From assembly GCA_017454585.1 (NCBI GenBank), contig JAFTCU010000002.1, positions 1-16,202 of the forward strand: DNA of 16,202 nt. Direction: 5' to 3'. Under the pieces are notes generated by a model. That model saw only the letters and a program-made list of their open reading frames with translations. It did no database searches and was not told the origin of the DNA. Shown piece after piece: positions 7,974 to 14,954 of this stretch (position 1 is the first letter of the stretch; every line of letters begins with the position of its first letter). This stretch comes from Thermoguttaceae bacterium. GTDB lineage: Bacteria; Planctomycetota; Planctomycetia; Pirellulales; Thermoguttaceae. The translations under genes were made by a program, and so were the position numbers.

Positions 7974-9374
7974 TCACTTCTTCACGACGATCCGTACCAC
8001 ATTTTCCCAGCGAATAACCAGCGTGATCAGGCGTTCTTTTTCGTCGAGCGCCTCGAAATAACCAATTCGGCTGAGTGATTTATCCTCGTAAAACTCTAAC
8101 GGGGTAAAAATCTTTCCGTCAGCCGTCTGGATTTCGATTTTGCCGGCCTGTGCGCTTTTGATGGAACGCCCGATGATATTTTCCCGGAAATCCGTATTCC
8201 CGGTGGGTTCTGTATCCTCTTTTTCGGCTTCTTCGGGCTTTTCATCTTTCGCCTCCGCCTCCGAACCGGAAGTCCAGAGCGTCCAGAAGAATTTCGCCAT
8301 CGGGTCCATCTTCACGGCTTCCGGAATGCTTTGAATGGTTTCGTCGAGCCCGAGGTCGATCTCGCCGGTCTTTCCAATCGCCAGGTTTGGATAAAGGAAC
8401 GGTCTTTCGGTCGAATCCTTGGAAATGGTGATTTTCGGCGGGAAAACACCCGATTCTTTATCCGAAAACGCTTTCGTTTCCTGAGCGGCCTCACTTTCAT
8501 CGAGAGAAGGACCACTCTCAAGGTTCAGTTCCAGCTCGATATTCTGGGAGGCTTCCTCCGTGGCCTCGGCCGAAGGGACTTTAAATTTCGCGCCGCAATC
8601 CGGACATTTACCTTTCTTCCCGGCACTGGAAACCGGAGCCTCAAGCGGGTGACCATTCGGGCACAAAAAATGGATCATTTCCTCTTGCGGATCCTCCCCG
8701 AATGAAAAATCGATTTCCTGTTTGGGCTTTTTCGCTTCCTCATTTTCTTTCGCTTCGAGTTCTGCCTTTTCTTTGGCTTCCTGTTCCTCTTTTTCCCGGG
8801 CTTCTTTCTCTTCCGCTTCTTTTTCGGCTTTTTCCTTTTCCGCCTTCTCGATTTCGGCTTTTTCTTTTGCCTCTTTTTCGAGTTGAGCGCGCTTTTGTGC
8901 TTTTGCTTTCAGAAATTCCTGGTACTTGATCTCGGCATTCCTGAATTCTTTTTCAAGTTCGGCGTCAATCTGGTCACCGAGCATTTCACGAACGGCCTCC
9001 AGCTTTGGAACGTCAAAACGAATACCGCATTTGGGGCATTTTGCTGTATGACCACACATTTCCAACGTGAATTTCACCTGGTCACCGTTCGGGCATTCAA
9101 ATTCAAACTCATGTACCTGGGAAGAAGAACTTTGGGAGGCCTGAGCACGCTTGGCTGCCTTGGCTTTCGCGTGTTCCTCGAGTTTTTTCTTTGCTTTCTG
9201 GAATTCACTCTCAAGCTCTGGAGTAATATCATCCCCCAGCATTTCGCGCACTTCTTCCAGGGTTGGTACTTCGAAGCGTGCAGAACATTTCGGGCACTGC
9301 GCAGTTCTGCCGCACATTTCGAGGATGAATTTCACCGAGTGTCCATTAGGGCAAGAGTATTCAAACTGAGTCAT
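7974..9374 (-). CDS. zinc-ribbon repeat and coiled-coil protein, function unknown
   Basis: The 466-residue product contains three zinc-ribbon-like modules. Modules 1 and 2 are an internal duplication with an 86-residue period: C8/C21/C27/C30 and C94/C107/C113/C116, each followed by a VREMLGD helix and a Lys/Ala-rich segment. Module 3 is shorter (C238, H242, C257, C260). The first knuckle is CPNGH or CPNGD rather than the usual CPxC. A long Glu/Lys/Ala segment at about 150-225 is probably a coiled coil or single alpha helix. An acidic low-complexity region and a C-terminal part of about 65 residues with beta character follow. There is no signal peptide or clear membrane segment. The start at 9374 places the first ribbon at the N-terminus, though no Shine-Dalgarno is seen; an in-frame ATG at 9491 would add an unlikely 39-residue extension. 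I do not recognise a specific function. The divergent neighbour also begins with a zinc ribbon. Confidence 0.85.
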   Translation of the reverse strand: MTQFEYSCPNGHSVKFILEMCGRTAQCPKCSARFEVPTLEEVREMLGDDITPELESEFQKAKKKLEEHAKAKAAKRAQASQSSSSQVHEFEFECPNGDQVKFTLEMCGHTAKCPKCGIRFDVPKLEAVREMLGDQIDAELEKEFRNAEIKYQEFLKAKAQKRAQLEKEAKEKAEIEKAEKEKAEKEAEEKEAREKEEQEAKEKAELEAKENEEAKKPKQEIDFSFGEDPQEEMIHFLCPNGHPLEAPVSSAGKKGKCPDCGAKFKVPSAEATEEASQNIELELNLESGPSLDESEAAQETKAFSDKESGVFPPKITISKDSTERPFLYPNLAIGKTGEIDLGLDETIQSIPEAVKMDPMAKFFWTLWTSGSEAEAKDEKPEEAEKEDTEPTGNTDFRENIIGRSIKSAQAGKIEIQTADGKIFTPLEFYEDKSLSRIGYFEALDEKERLITLVIRWENVVRIVVKK

Positions 9375-9456
9375 GATTTTCAAATGAAAAAGGAGGAAAT
9401 TTTCGTTTTTTTTCGGATTTTTCCCCGGTGGGTACTGGGAAAAAACGGGAAAACCG

Positions 9457-9462
9457 ATTATA
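9457..9462 (-). promoter_or_regulatory. possible -10 box for the zinc-ribbon/coiled-coil gene
   Basis: A perfect TATAAT lies on the minus strand, which would put transcription start near 9450 and leave a leader of about 75 nt. No good -35 hexamer is present at the right spacing, so the call is tentative. Confidence 0.35.
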
Positions 9463-9609
9463 CTAGTACTATGGAGTACAGACGAGACCAAAGAGGAAAA
9501 GTCTGGCCTGTATTCCCTGAATTAATATAGTGTCGCACGTTTTTCCCATTTCGTCAATGGGGTGGGACGCTGTTTTGTGAAAAAAAGTCAAAAAAAGAGG
9601 ATTCTCATC

Positions 9610-10512
9610 ATGGCAATCATCGTTACTTGCCCCGGCTGCCACAAAAGTTTTAGCGTCAAGGATGAATTTGGTGGACGCAAAGGTCCGTGCCCGAAGTGTA
9701 AAACCATCATCACCATCCCGATGCCGGATAAAAAGGTCACGGTCCACGGCGGCGAGGCTTTTGAAACCGGCGGCACAAATGCCAAGGGAGAATTCGTTCT
9801 GAAGCCAATCAAAAGGCGTGAGAATATTTTCAGGCCCAAAACGTTCGCGATTATTGCCGGAACGACTCTTTTGCTCTTCCTTTTGACCTGGCTGCTGGGT
9901 GGTATCCTGCAAAAATTCCCCATTGTCGCCTACATTGGGTTGATCCTCCTTACCCCTCCGCTGGTTTATGCGCCCTACTTTTTCCTCCGCGACACGGAAG
10001 CGATCGAGGATCTGAGCAAATCGGAATTGATCACCAGGACGATCCTTTGTTCCGTCATTTATCTGGCATTTTGGACTGTTTATATTTTCTTCGCTCCGGC
10101 ATTGGTCAACGCTTTCGACGCGCTTTTCTCTTATATGACCTGGCCGGTTGCCGCGCTTCCGCTTTTAATCGTGGGTGGAATATTGGCTTCGTTCCTTTTC
10201 GACCTGGAAGTCGCCGACGGTTATATCCATACGGTTTTTTATGCCGTATTTACTGTGCTTCTTTTCTGGACGGCTGGTCTGAATCTGCTTCCTGCGGATG
10301 AAAACACGAACCCGGCTCTTGAGCAGGCGAACGCTGCGGCTGTTTCAGCTGCGGAATCAACGCCGGGCGCAGAGGAAACCACTCCTGAAAAAGGGAAAAA
10401 GGGCAAAAAAGGAAAGAAAAACAAAAAGTCCCAAAAGACTGAGGAAACCGAAGAACCCGCACCGCCAGTGAAGATGAACAAAGGAAAACCTGTGGACCCG
10501 CGATTAAAATAA
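9610..10512 (+). CDS. zinc-ribbon polytopic membrane protein, function unknown
   Basis: This 300-residue protein opens with a compact zinc ribbon, C7-P-G-C10 and C27-P-K-C30. A linker of about 45 residues follows, then five predicted membrane segments near 79-99, 104-126, 143-166, 177-197 and 205-226. The C-terminal tail is hydrophilic: an Ala/Glu part, a Lys/Gly-rich stretch (KGKKGKKGKKNKKSQK) and a Pro-rich end. The ATG at 9610 is chosen because AGAGGA lies 8 nt upstream and the ribbon starts at once; an upstream ATG at 9562 would only add 16 basic residues. Planctomycete genomes hold many membrane proteins with such an N-terminal ribbon, and most are uncharacterised. The gene is divergent from the zinc-ribbon/coiled-coil gene and ends at a hairpin. 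No enzymatic motif is visible. Confidence 0.87.
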   Translation: MAIIVTCPGCHKSFSVKDEFGGRKGPCPKCKTIITIPMPDKKVTVHGGEAFETGGTNAKGEFVLKPIKRRENIFRPKTFAIIAGTTLLLFLLTWLLGGILQKFPIVAYIGLILLTPPLVYAPYFFLRDTEAIEDLSKSELITRTILCSVIYLAFWTVYIFFAPALVNAFDALFSYMTWPVAALPLLIVGGILASFLFDLEVADGYIHTVFYAVFTVLLFWTAGLNLLPADENTNPALEQANAAAVSAAESTPGAEETTPEKGKKGKKGKKNKKSQKTEETEEPAPPVKMNKGKPVDPRLK

Positions 10513-10549
10513 AAGCGGTTTAAGAAGGAATAAAATTCAGAATTAAAAG

Positions 10550-10590
10550 ACCCAAGGGGGAAAATCGTCCCAAACGTTTCCTCTTTGGGT
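10550..10590. terminator. hairpin between convergent genes, probable terminator
   Basis: The arms ACCCAAGGGGGAAA (10550-10563) and TTTCCTCTTTGGGT (10577-10590) pair over 14 positions on the plus strand, two of them G-U. The loop has 13 bases. There is no U-tract on the plus side; on the minus side the stem has two mismatches but is followed by TCTTTTAATT. It lies between the membrane-protein gene and the sigma-factor gene, where a terminator is expected. Confidence 0.55.
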
Positions 10591-10613
10591 GAGAGTACTC
10601 CCGAGAATATCTC

Positions 10614-11225
10614 CTACTCTTCTCCTTTTACCAGATCTCTCAACTGAGCCAAGGCTCTGACCCAGATTTTCTGTACACTATCTAAAGAGCGCCCCATCTG
10701 ATCTGCGATTTCCTGAAACGGAAGGTTTTCAGAATGACGCAAACGCAGGACGGTGCGGTAATGCTCGGGAAGCTGCCCCATAGCGACCGCGAGCTGCTGT
10801 TCCATTTCTTTACGCGAAACTTTGAGACTTGGCGTACTGATGTTGCTCACAAGCTGGTTCCAAAAAACCGACGATTGATCGACCTTGACGCAAATCTCAC
10901 GTTCCATTCGAACATCACGGCGTTTCGTTCCTATGTAGAATCGAACGGAGGCCGCCAGCGTTGTTGCGAGGATCTGACGAAGCCAGGCGAGAAAAGACGC
11001 TTCATTCTCTCCGCGAAAATTAGGGAAAGCCTGATACGCTTCCAGGAAAGTTTCCTGTACAATATCTGCAGCATCCAATTTCCCGCAAATGCGCGGATCG
11101 ATTTGAAGCCTTGCAAGAAATAATAAATAGTTCCGAAAATTTTCCAGAAGTTCTCCGAGTGCGACAGAATCGCCATCTTTCGCACGCTTCAAAATGTCTT
11201 CAAAAGGAAAATTCTCGGAACTCAT
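10614..11225 (-). CDS. ECF-type RNA polymerase sigma factor, planctomycete type
   Basis: The 203-residue product has the two conserved sigma regions. Region 2 spans about residues 25-95, with the motif DAADIVQETFLEAYQAFPNF at 51-70, which binds core polymerase and recognises the -10 element. Region 4 spans about 145-198, with LPEHYRTVLRLRHSENLPFQ leading into the helix-turn-helix EIADQMGRSLDSVQKIWVRA, which reads the -35 element. The sequence resembles the Planctomycetaceae-specific sigma-70 subfamily; that subfamily assignment is from memory. No anti-sigma factor gene lies beside it. The ATG at 11225 is 19 bp after the stop of the repeat-protein gene on the same strand, with no terminator between and no clear Shine-Dalgarno. 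Co-transcription and perhaps translational coupling are therefore likely. Its regulon cannot be read from this window. Confidence 0.92.
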   Translation of the reverse strand: MSSENFPFEDILKRAKDGDSVALGELLENFRNYLLFLARLQIDPRICGKLDAADIVQETFLEAYQAFPNFRGENEASFLAWLRQILATTLAASVRFYIGTKRRDVRMEREICVKVDQSSVFWNQLVSNISTPSLKVSRKEMEQQLAVAMGQLPEHYRTVLRLRHSENLPFQEIADQMGRSLDSVQKIWVRALAQLRDLVKGEE

Positions 11226-11244
11226 TCTTTAGGTCAGGACCAGA

Positions 11245-12886
11245 TCATTTTTTTTCCGGTTTTGGTCCCTTGGGGCCTTTCCAGTCGCCCTTTTTGAAAT
11301 CAGGACGCGGGCCATGATGTGGGAATCCACCAAATCCCGGGTGCGGACCATGGGGCGGGAAACCACCAAATCCATGGTGCGGGGGGAACGGAGGAAATCC
11401 GAATCCCGGTTTCGGGCCAGGGAGACCCTTCTTGAAGTCCGGCTTGTGGCCTTTTTTACCGCACGGGCACTTCGGGCATTTGCACTTCGGGCACTTGCAG
11501 GCACCTTTCTTGAAGCACGGTTTCGGGCCGGGGAAGCCTTTATGGAATCCCGGTTTCGGTCCGGGTTTGAAACCCTTCTTGAATCCGGGTTTGAAGCCTT
11601 TGTGGAACTTCGGAGCCTTGCAGCCGCACTTCTTGAAGCACGGTTTCGGCCCCTTCATTTTACCGCACTGGCATTTCGGGCACTTGCAAAAGCCTTTTTT
11701 GAAGCACGGTTTCGGACCAGGTTTGAAACCCTTCTTGAATCCGGGTTTGAAGCCTTTGTGGAATTTCGGAGCCTTGCAGCCACACTTCTTGAAGCACGGT
11801 TTCGGACCAAATTTGAAGCCTTTTTTGAATCCCGGTTTCGGGCCTTTGTGGAATCCCTTGAAGCAAGGTTTCGGACCAGGTTTGAAGCCCTTCTTGAATC
11901 CGGGCTTAAAGCCTTTGTGGAACTTCGGAGCCTTGCAGCCGCACTTTTTGAAGCACGGTTTCGGACCGAATTTGAATCCCTTCTTGAATCCGGGTTTCGG
12001 GCCCTTCATTTGGCAGCCCTTGCAATACGGGCACTTGCAGAAACCTTTCTTGAATCCAGGTTTCGGGCCAGGCTTGAAGCCTTTCTTGAATCCAGGTTTG
12101 GGTCCGGGTTTGAACCCCTTTTTGAATCCCGGTTTCGGACCCTTAAACTTACAGAACTGGCATTTCGGGCACTTGCCAAAACCTTTTTTGAATCCCGGTT
12201 TCGGACCGTGATGACCTGCAAATTGCGGATGCGGACCAAAGTGAGGAGCGCCAAACTGCGGTCCGGGGAACGGCGGGAATGGGCCAAAATGAGGACCAAA
12301 ATTAGGCTTCTTGAAGCTCAGGTTTTTTTTTTTCGCCTTCAGGCTTGGGGCCTTTGGGGAAATCGCCCTTTTTGAAATCAGGACGTGGGCCTTTGGGGCC
12401 TTTCCATTCGGGACGATCGCCTTTTTTGAAGTCAGGACGCGGGCCATGAGGACCTTTCCATTCAGGAGCGCCTTCAGGACGTGGGCCTTTGGGGCCTTTC
12501 CATCCCGGAGGAGGACCTTGGGGACGCGGGCCATGAGGACCTTTCCATTCCGGAGCGCCTTCAGGACGCGGGCCTTTAGGACCTTTCCAGCCTGGGTGCG
12601 GACCGTGATGGTGGTGATGGCCATGGAATTTCGGCGGGGCGGGTTTGTCGCCTTCTTTCGCCGGAGCTTCCTCAGCTGGAGCGGCTTCAGGAGCCGGAGC
12701 AGCCTCAGCGACCGGAGCAGCTTCTTCAGCCGGCGCAGCGGCTTCAGGAGCTGGCGCTGGCGCAGCCTCAGGTGCCGGAGCAGCGGCTTCAGGAGCCGGA
12801 GCGGCTGGCGCGTCCTGAGCCTGTGACCAGGCCGGCGCAAGGAAGAGCACCAGAACGATGCTCAAGAGGTAATGCAGAAGTTTCAT
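11245..12886 (-). CDS. exported Gly/Pro/Lys/Phe/Cys repeat protein, frameshifted at A11
   Basis: One gene appears to be read in two frames. From 12886 a signal peptide (MKLLHYLLSIVLVLFLAPAW, cleavage likely after SQA) leads into an Ala/Pro/Glu spacer, a His cluster (HGHHHHHGPH, about 87-96), and repeats of WKGPKGPRP and GPRPDFKKGD. At 12323-12333 there is a run of 11 A on the coding strand, after which this frame stops at 12302. The next frame continues the same style without a stop to 11245: about 14 units of GPKP(G/C)FKKGF mixed with CPKC, CKCP and KKCGCKAPKFHKG motifs, ending in another GPRPDFKKGD. Removing one A (or adding two) gives a single 546-residue protein. AAGGAG lies 7 nt before the ATG. 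I know no named family. The Cys, His and Lys content suggests an exported metal-binding or disulfide-linked envelope protein; this is inference. The split may be programmed, phase-variable, a mutation or a sequence error. Confidence 0.72.
11552..11964. repeat. three imperfect 98-bp DNA repeats within the repeat-protein gene
   Basis: Near-identical 98-bp copies lie at 11552-11649, 11708-11805 and 11867-11964, separated by about 60 bp of related sequence. Each encodes CFKKCGCKAPKFHKGFKPGF followed by KKGFKPGPKP. Few bases differ between copies, so the array can recombine and change length. Confidence 0.85.
12323..12333 (-). other. A11 homopolymer at the frame junction (candidate slippage site)
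   Basis: The coding strand reads GGC GAA AAA AAA AAA CCT in the upstream frame. The downstream frame reads AAA AAC CTG AGC across the same run. A product with 10 or 13 A would be continuous. Runs of nine or more A are known sites of polymerase slippage and of indel mutation. Confidence 0.75.
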
Positions 12887-12893
12887 GTTTTTT

Positions 12894-12899
12894 CTCCTT
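12894..12899 (-). promoter_or_regulatory. ribosome binding site of the repeat-protein gene
   Basis: AAGGAG lies 7 nt before the ATG at 12886 and fixes the start at the signal-peptide-bearing frame rather than in the downstream frame. Confidence 0.75.
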
Positions 12900-12971
12900 G
12901 GGCAAAACTTAAAGGGAAATTGTCGTTATTTATTACGTTTCATTTTACGACGAAAACCGCCACAAGAAAAG

Positions 12972-13994
12972 TTACTTTTTTGCAAATTTTTCCAAATATT
13001 CCGCCCGAAGAGCCGCCATTCCCTCCTCTTTGGAGATTTTGGGCACGTATCCGAAATCCCTACGAGCGCGGTCGATATTAAAATAGTGAGAAAGGGCAAT
13101 TTGGGAGGCCAAGAAACGAGTCATTGGCGGATCACTTTCCCAGCGGAATATCTTCCAGACTGTTTCACAAACCGATCCGATCCGCCGGGCGGCCCCGAAA
13201 GAAATCGACTTCTGAACGGGAGGCAGGTCGTAGATCGCCAGCAGCTCGTCGATCCAGTCCCAGCAGTTCACCGGCTCCCCCTGCGAGAGGAAGTACGCGC
13301 TCCCGCAGACCGGCGAGCCTTCCACCAGCGCGTCGGCCGCCTGTAGATGCGCGTCGGCCGCATTCGTAACGAAAATCATATCGATCAGATTTTTCCCGTC
13401 CCCGACCCGACGCAAACGGCCGCTTTTCGCCCTCTGGATCAGACGCGGGATCAATGCTTTATCCCTCGGCCCCCAAATCAGATGCGGACGCAGCGCACAG
13501 GTCAGCATCCCGCCCACGCCATTCGCCTCCAGGACCATCTGCTCGGCCAGCGCCTTGCTGTGCGGGTAATGCGCCATCCACTCGGTCGGGTACGGGGCCG
13601 ATTCGTCCACGTTGATCTGGTCTTCCCCGGCAAACGTCACGCTTGGGCTGCTCGTGAAGACGAATTTCCGGACGCCCTGTTCCCGCGCGGCCTTCAAAAG
13701 CATCTCGGTGCCCCGCGTGTTGGTTTGGAAGTACCGCTCCCACGGCTCGCCGATGCCGGAAATGGCGGCGACGTGAAAGACGGTCTCCACTCCTTCACAC
13801 GCCCGTTTCAGCGCGTCGAACTGGTCGGGGCGATCGGCCTTGGCCAGATCTGCGTGATAGATTTCCACCCCGCGTTTTTCAAGCTCCGGGTAATTTCCCC
13901 TGCAAATGGTACGGACAGAATCACCCCGTTTCAGAAGCGCATCGGTTATATATCCGCCGAGAAACCCCCCGGCGCCGGTTACAAGTGCAAGCAT
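12972..13994 (-). CDS. NAD-dependent epimerase / 3beta-HSD-like reductase
   Basis: This 340-residue extended SDR starts with a Rossmann motif TGAGGFLG (residues 6-13). It carries FTSSPSV (113-119) and the catalytic pair YPHSK (Y143, K147). Other family hallmarks are RPHLIWGP, the GDGKNLIDMIFVTNAADAHL segment and PPMTRFLASQIALSHYFNID near the C-terminus. These segments resemble the branch that includes 3beta-hydroxysteroid dehydrogenases and OleD, which reduces 2-alkyl-3-oxoalkanoates in olefin synthesis. No oleA, oleB or oleC is present, so the substrate is open. The start at 13994 puts the Rossmann motif at the usual distance from the N-terminus; it has no Shine-Dalgarno. An in-frame ATG at 14087 would overlap the SDR gene upstream and add 31 atypical residues. 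The gene lies 64 bp after that SDR gene, with a hairpin in the gap, and is probably co-transcribed with it. Confidence 0.85.
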   Translation of the reverse strand: MLALVTGAGGFLGGYITDALLKRGDSVRTICRGNYPELEKRGVEIYHADLAKADRPDQFDALKRACEGVETVFHVAAISGIGEPWERYFQTNTRGTEMLLKAAREQGVRKFVFTSSPSVTFAGEDQINVDESAPYPTEWMAHYPHSKALAEQMVLEANGVGGMLTCALRPHLIWGPRDKALIPRLIQRAKSGRLRRVGDGKNLIDMIFVTNAADAHLQAADALVEGSPVCGSAYFLSQGEPVNCWDWIDELLAIYDLPPVQKSISFGAARRIGSVCETVWKIFRWESDPPMTRFLASQIALSHYFNIDRARRDFGYVPKISKEEGMAALRAEYLEKFAKK

Positions 13995-14012
13995 TTTTAA
14001 ATCACTTTTTAT

Positions 14013-14039
14013 GGGGACGACGTTTCCAGAGTCGTCCCC
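14013..14039. other. intercistronic hairpin between the two oxidoreductase genes
   Basis: GGGGACGAC (14013-14021) and GTCGTCCCC (14031-14039) form a perfect 9-bp stem with a 9-base loop. No U-tract follows on either strand, so a plain intrinsic terminator is doubtful. It ends 18 nt before the epimerase ATG. It may act in attenuation, RNA processing or mRNA stability. Confidence 0.6.
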
Positions 14040-14058
14040 GTATTTGATGTGGGTGGTC

Positions 14059-14844
14059 TCAGAACCACGCGCTTGTGAATCCGCCATCGACGCTGATCAC
14101 CGCGCCGGTGATGAACTGGCCCGCCTTCTTCGAAAGCATCAGCAAAGCGGCGCCGATCAACTCGTCCGGCTCGCCGTAACGCTTCATCGGTGTGTGGCCC
14201 ATGATGTTCGCAACGCGCTTTTCATCGAGGAGTTTGCGGTTCTGCTCGGCGGGGAAGAAACCGGGGCAGATCGTGTTGCAGCGGACCCCTTTCAGAGCGA
14301 GATCCTGCGCGATGTTATTGCTCAGATTCAGCACGCCGGCCTTGCTTGCCGCATAGCCAAAGACGCGGGAAAGCGGCAGGATCGAGTTGACACTTCCAAA
14401 GTTCAGAATGGAACCGCCGCCGTTTTCAGCCATGTGTTTCCCGAAAATCTGGCACGTGTTGAACGTCCCTTTCAGGTTGATGTTCATGATGAAATCCCAC
14501 TTTTCCTCCGGGTAGTCGAGGAAGTCCGACCCGTAATTGACGCCGGCGGCGTTCACGAGGCAATCAACTTTTCCGTTGATCGCGGCGGCAACGTTCAGAG
14601 CGGCTTCGACCGAGGCGCGGTCCGTGACATCGATGAGGGTCCAGGACGCTTTTCCGCCCAATTCGCAAATCTGGGCGCAGCGTTGAACGCAGGGGTCCTC
14701 GCGTACATCGGCAATCACCACATGAGCGCCAGCCTGGGCGAGCCCTCGGGCGATCGCACCGCCCAATTCTCCGGCGCCGCCGACCACGACAGCGACCTGA
14801 CCGTCAAAACCAAACAAACCCTGAAGGTAATCAGCTGTAGGCAT
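14059..14844 (-). CDS. short-chain dehydrogenase/reductase (SDR) family oxidoreductase
   Basis: This 261-residue classical SDR has the glycine-rich cofactor loop GGAGELGG (22-29), an acidic residue D46 at the end of beta-2 that favours NAD(H), NAAG (98-101), the active-site serine region NFGSVNS (148-154) and the catalytic YAASK (Y164, K168). CPGFF (193-197) and SVDGG (251-255) are the usual C-terminal signatures. The start at 14844 has AAGGAG 6 nt upstream and gives a normal N-terminus; a longer frame to 14934 lacks these supports. The N-terminal LFGFDGQVAVVVGGAG recalls sugar-acid SDRs such as fructuronate or mannonate reductases, but the substrate cannot be fixed from sequence. It precedes the epimerase-like gene on the same strand, so both may act on related carbonyl or sugar substrates. 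Confidence 0.9.
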   Translation of the reverse strand: MPTADYLQGLFGFDGQVAVVVGGAGELGGAIARGLAQAGAHVVIADVREDPCVQRCAQICELGGKASWTLIDVTDRASVEAALNVAAAINGKVDCLVNAAGVNYGSDFLDYPEEKWDFIMNINLKGTFNTCQIFGKHMAENGGGSILNFGSVNSILPLSRVFGYAASKAGVLNLSNNIAQDLALKGVRCNTICPGFFPAEQNRKLLDEKRVANIMGHTPMKRYGEPDELIGAALLMLSKKAGQFITGAVISVDGGFTSAWF

Positions 14845-14954
14845 TTTTTCTCCTTGGAAATGATAGGGAGGAACAAAAACTGAGAAATGAAAGAAAGGAG
14901 AGCCGAGAAGGTTCCCCTTGCTTCCATTTCGCATTTCAAAACTCCCATAAAACC

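Noticed and set aside
7974..9491. Longer start at 9491 for the zinc-ribbon/coiled-coil gene
   Set aside because: It would cover the TATAAT candidate and add 39 residues unlike the rest of the protein, ahead of a ribbon that naturally begins the chain.
11552..11964. CRISPR array
   Set aside because: The repeats are long, imperfect and coding, with related sequence between them rather than unique spacers.
11314..12375. Repetitive plus-strand open frame opposite the repeat-protein gene (units like LEARFRTRFE)
   Set aside because: Its periodicity only mirrors the repeats on the other strand. It has no signal peptide and no start signal, while the minus-strand reading has both.
12323..12840. The N-terminal part of the 531-codon minus-strand frame as a separate protein start
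   Set aside because: Upstream of the A11 run this frame reads Leu/Arg/Lys-rich shadow of the Ala/Pro/Glu region. Only the part after the run matches the repeat protein.
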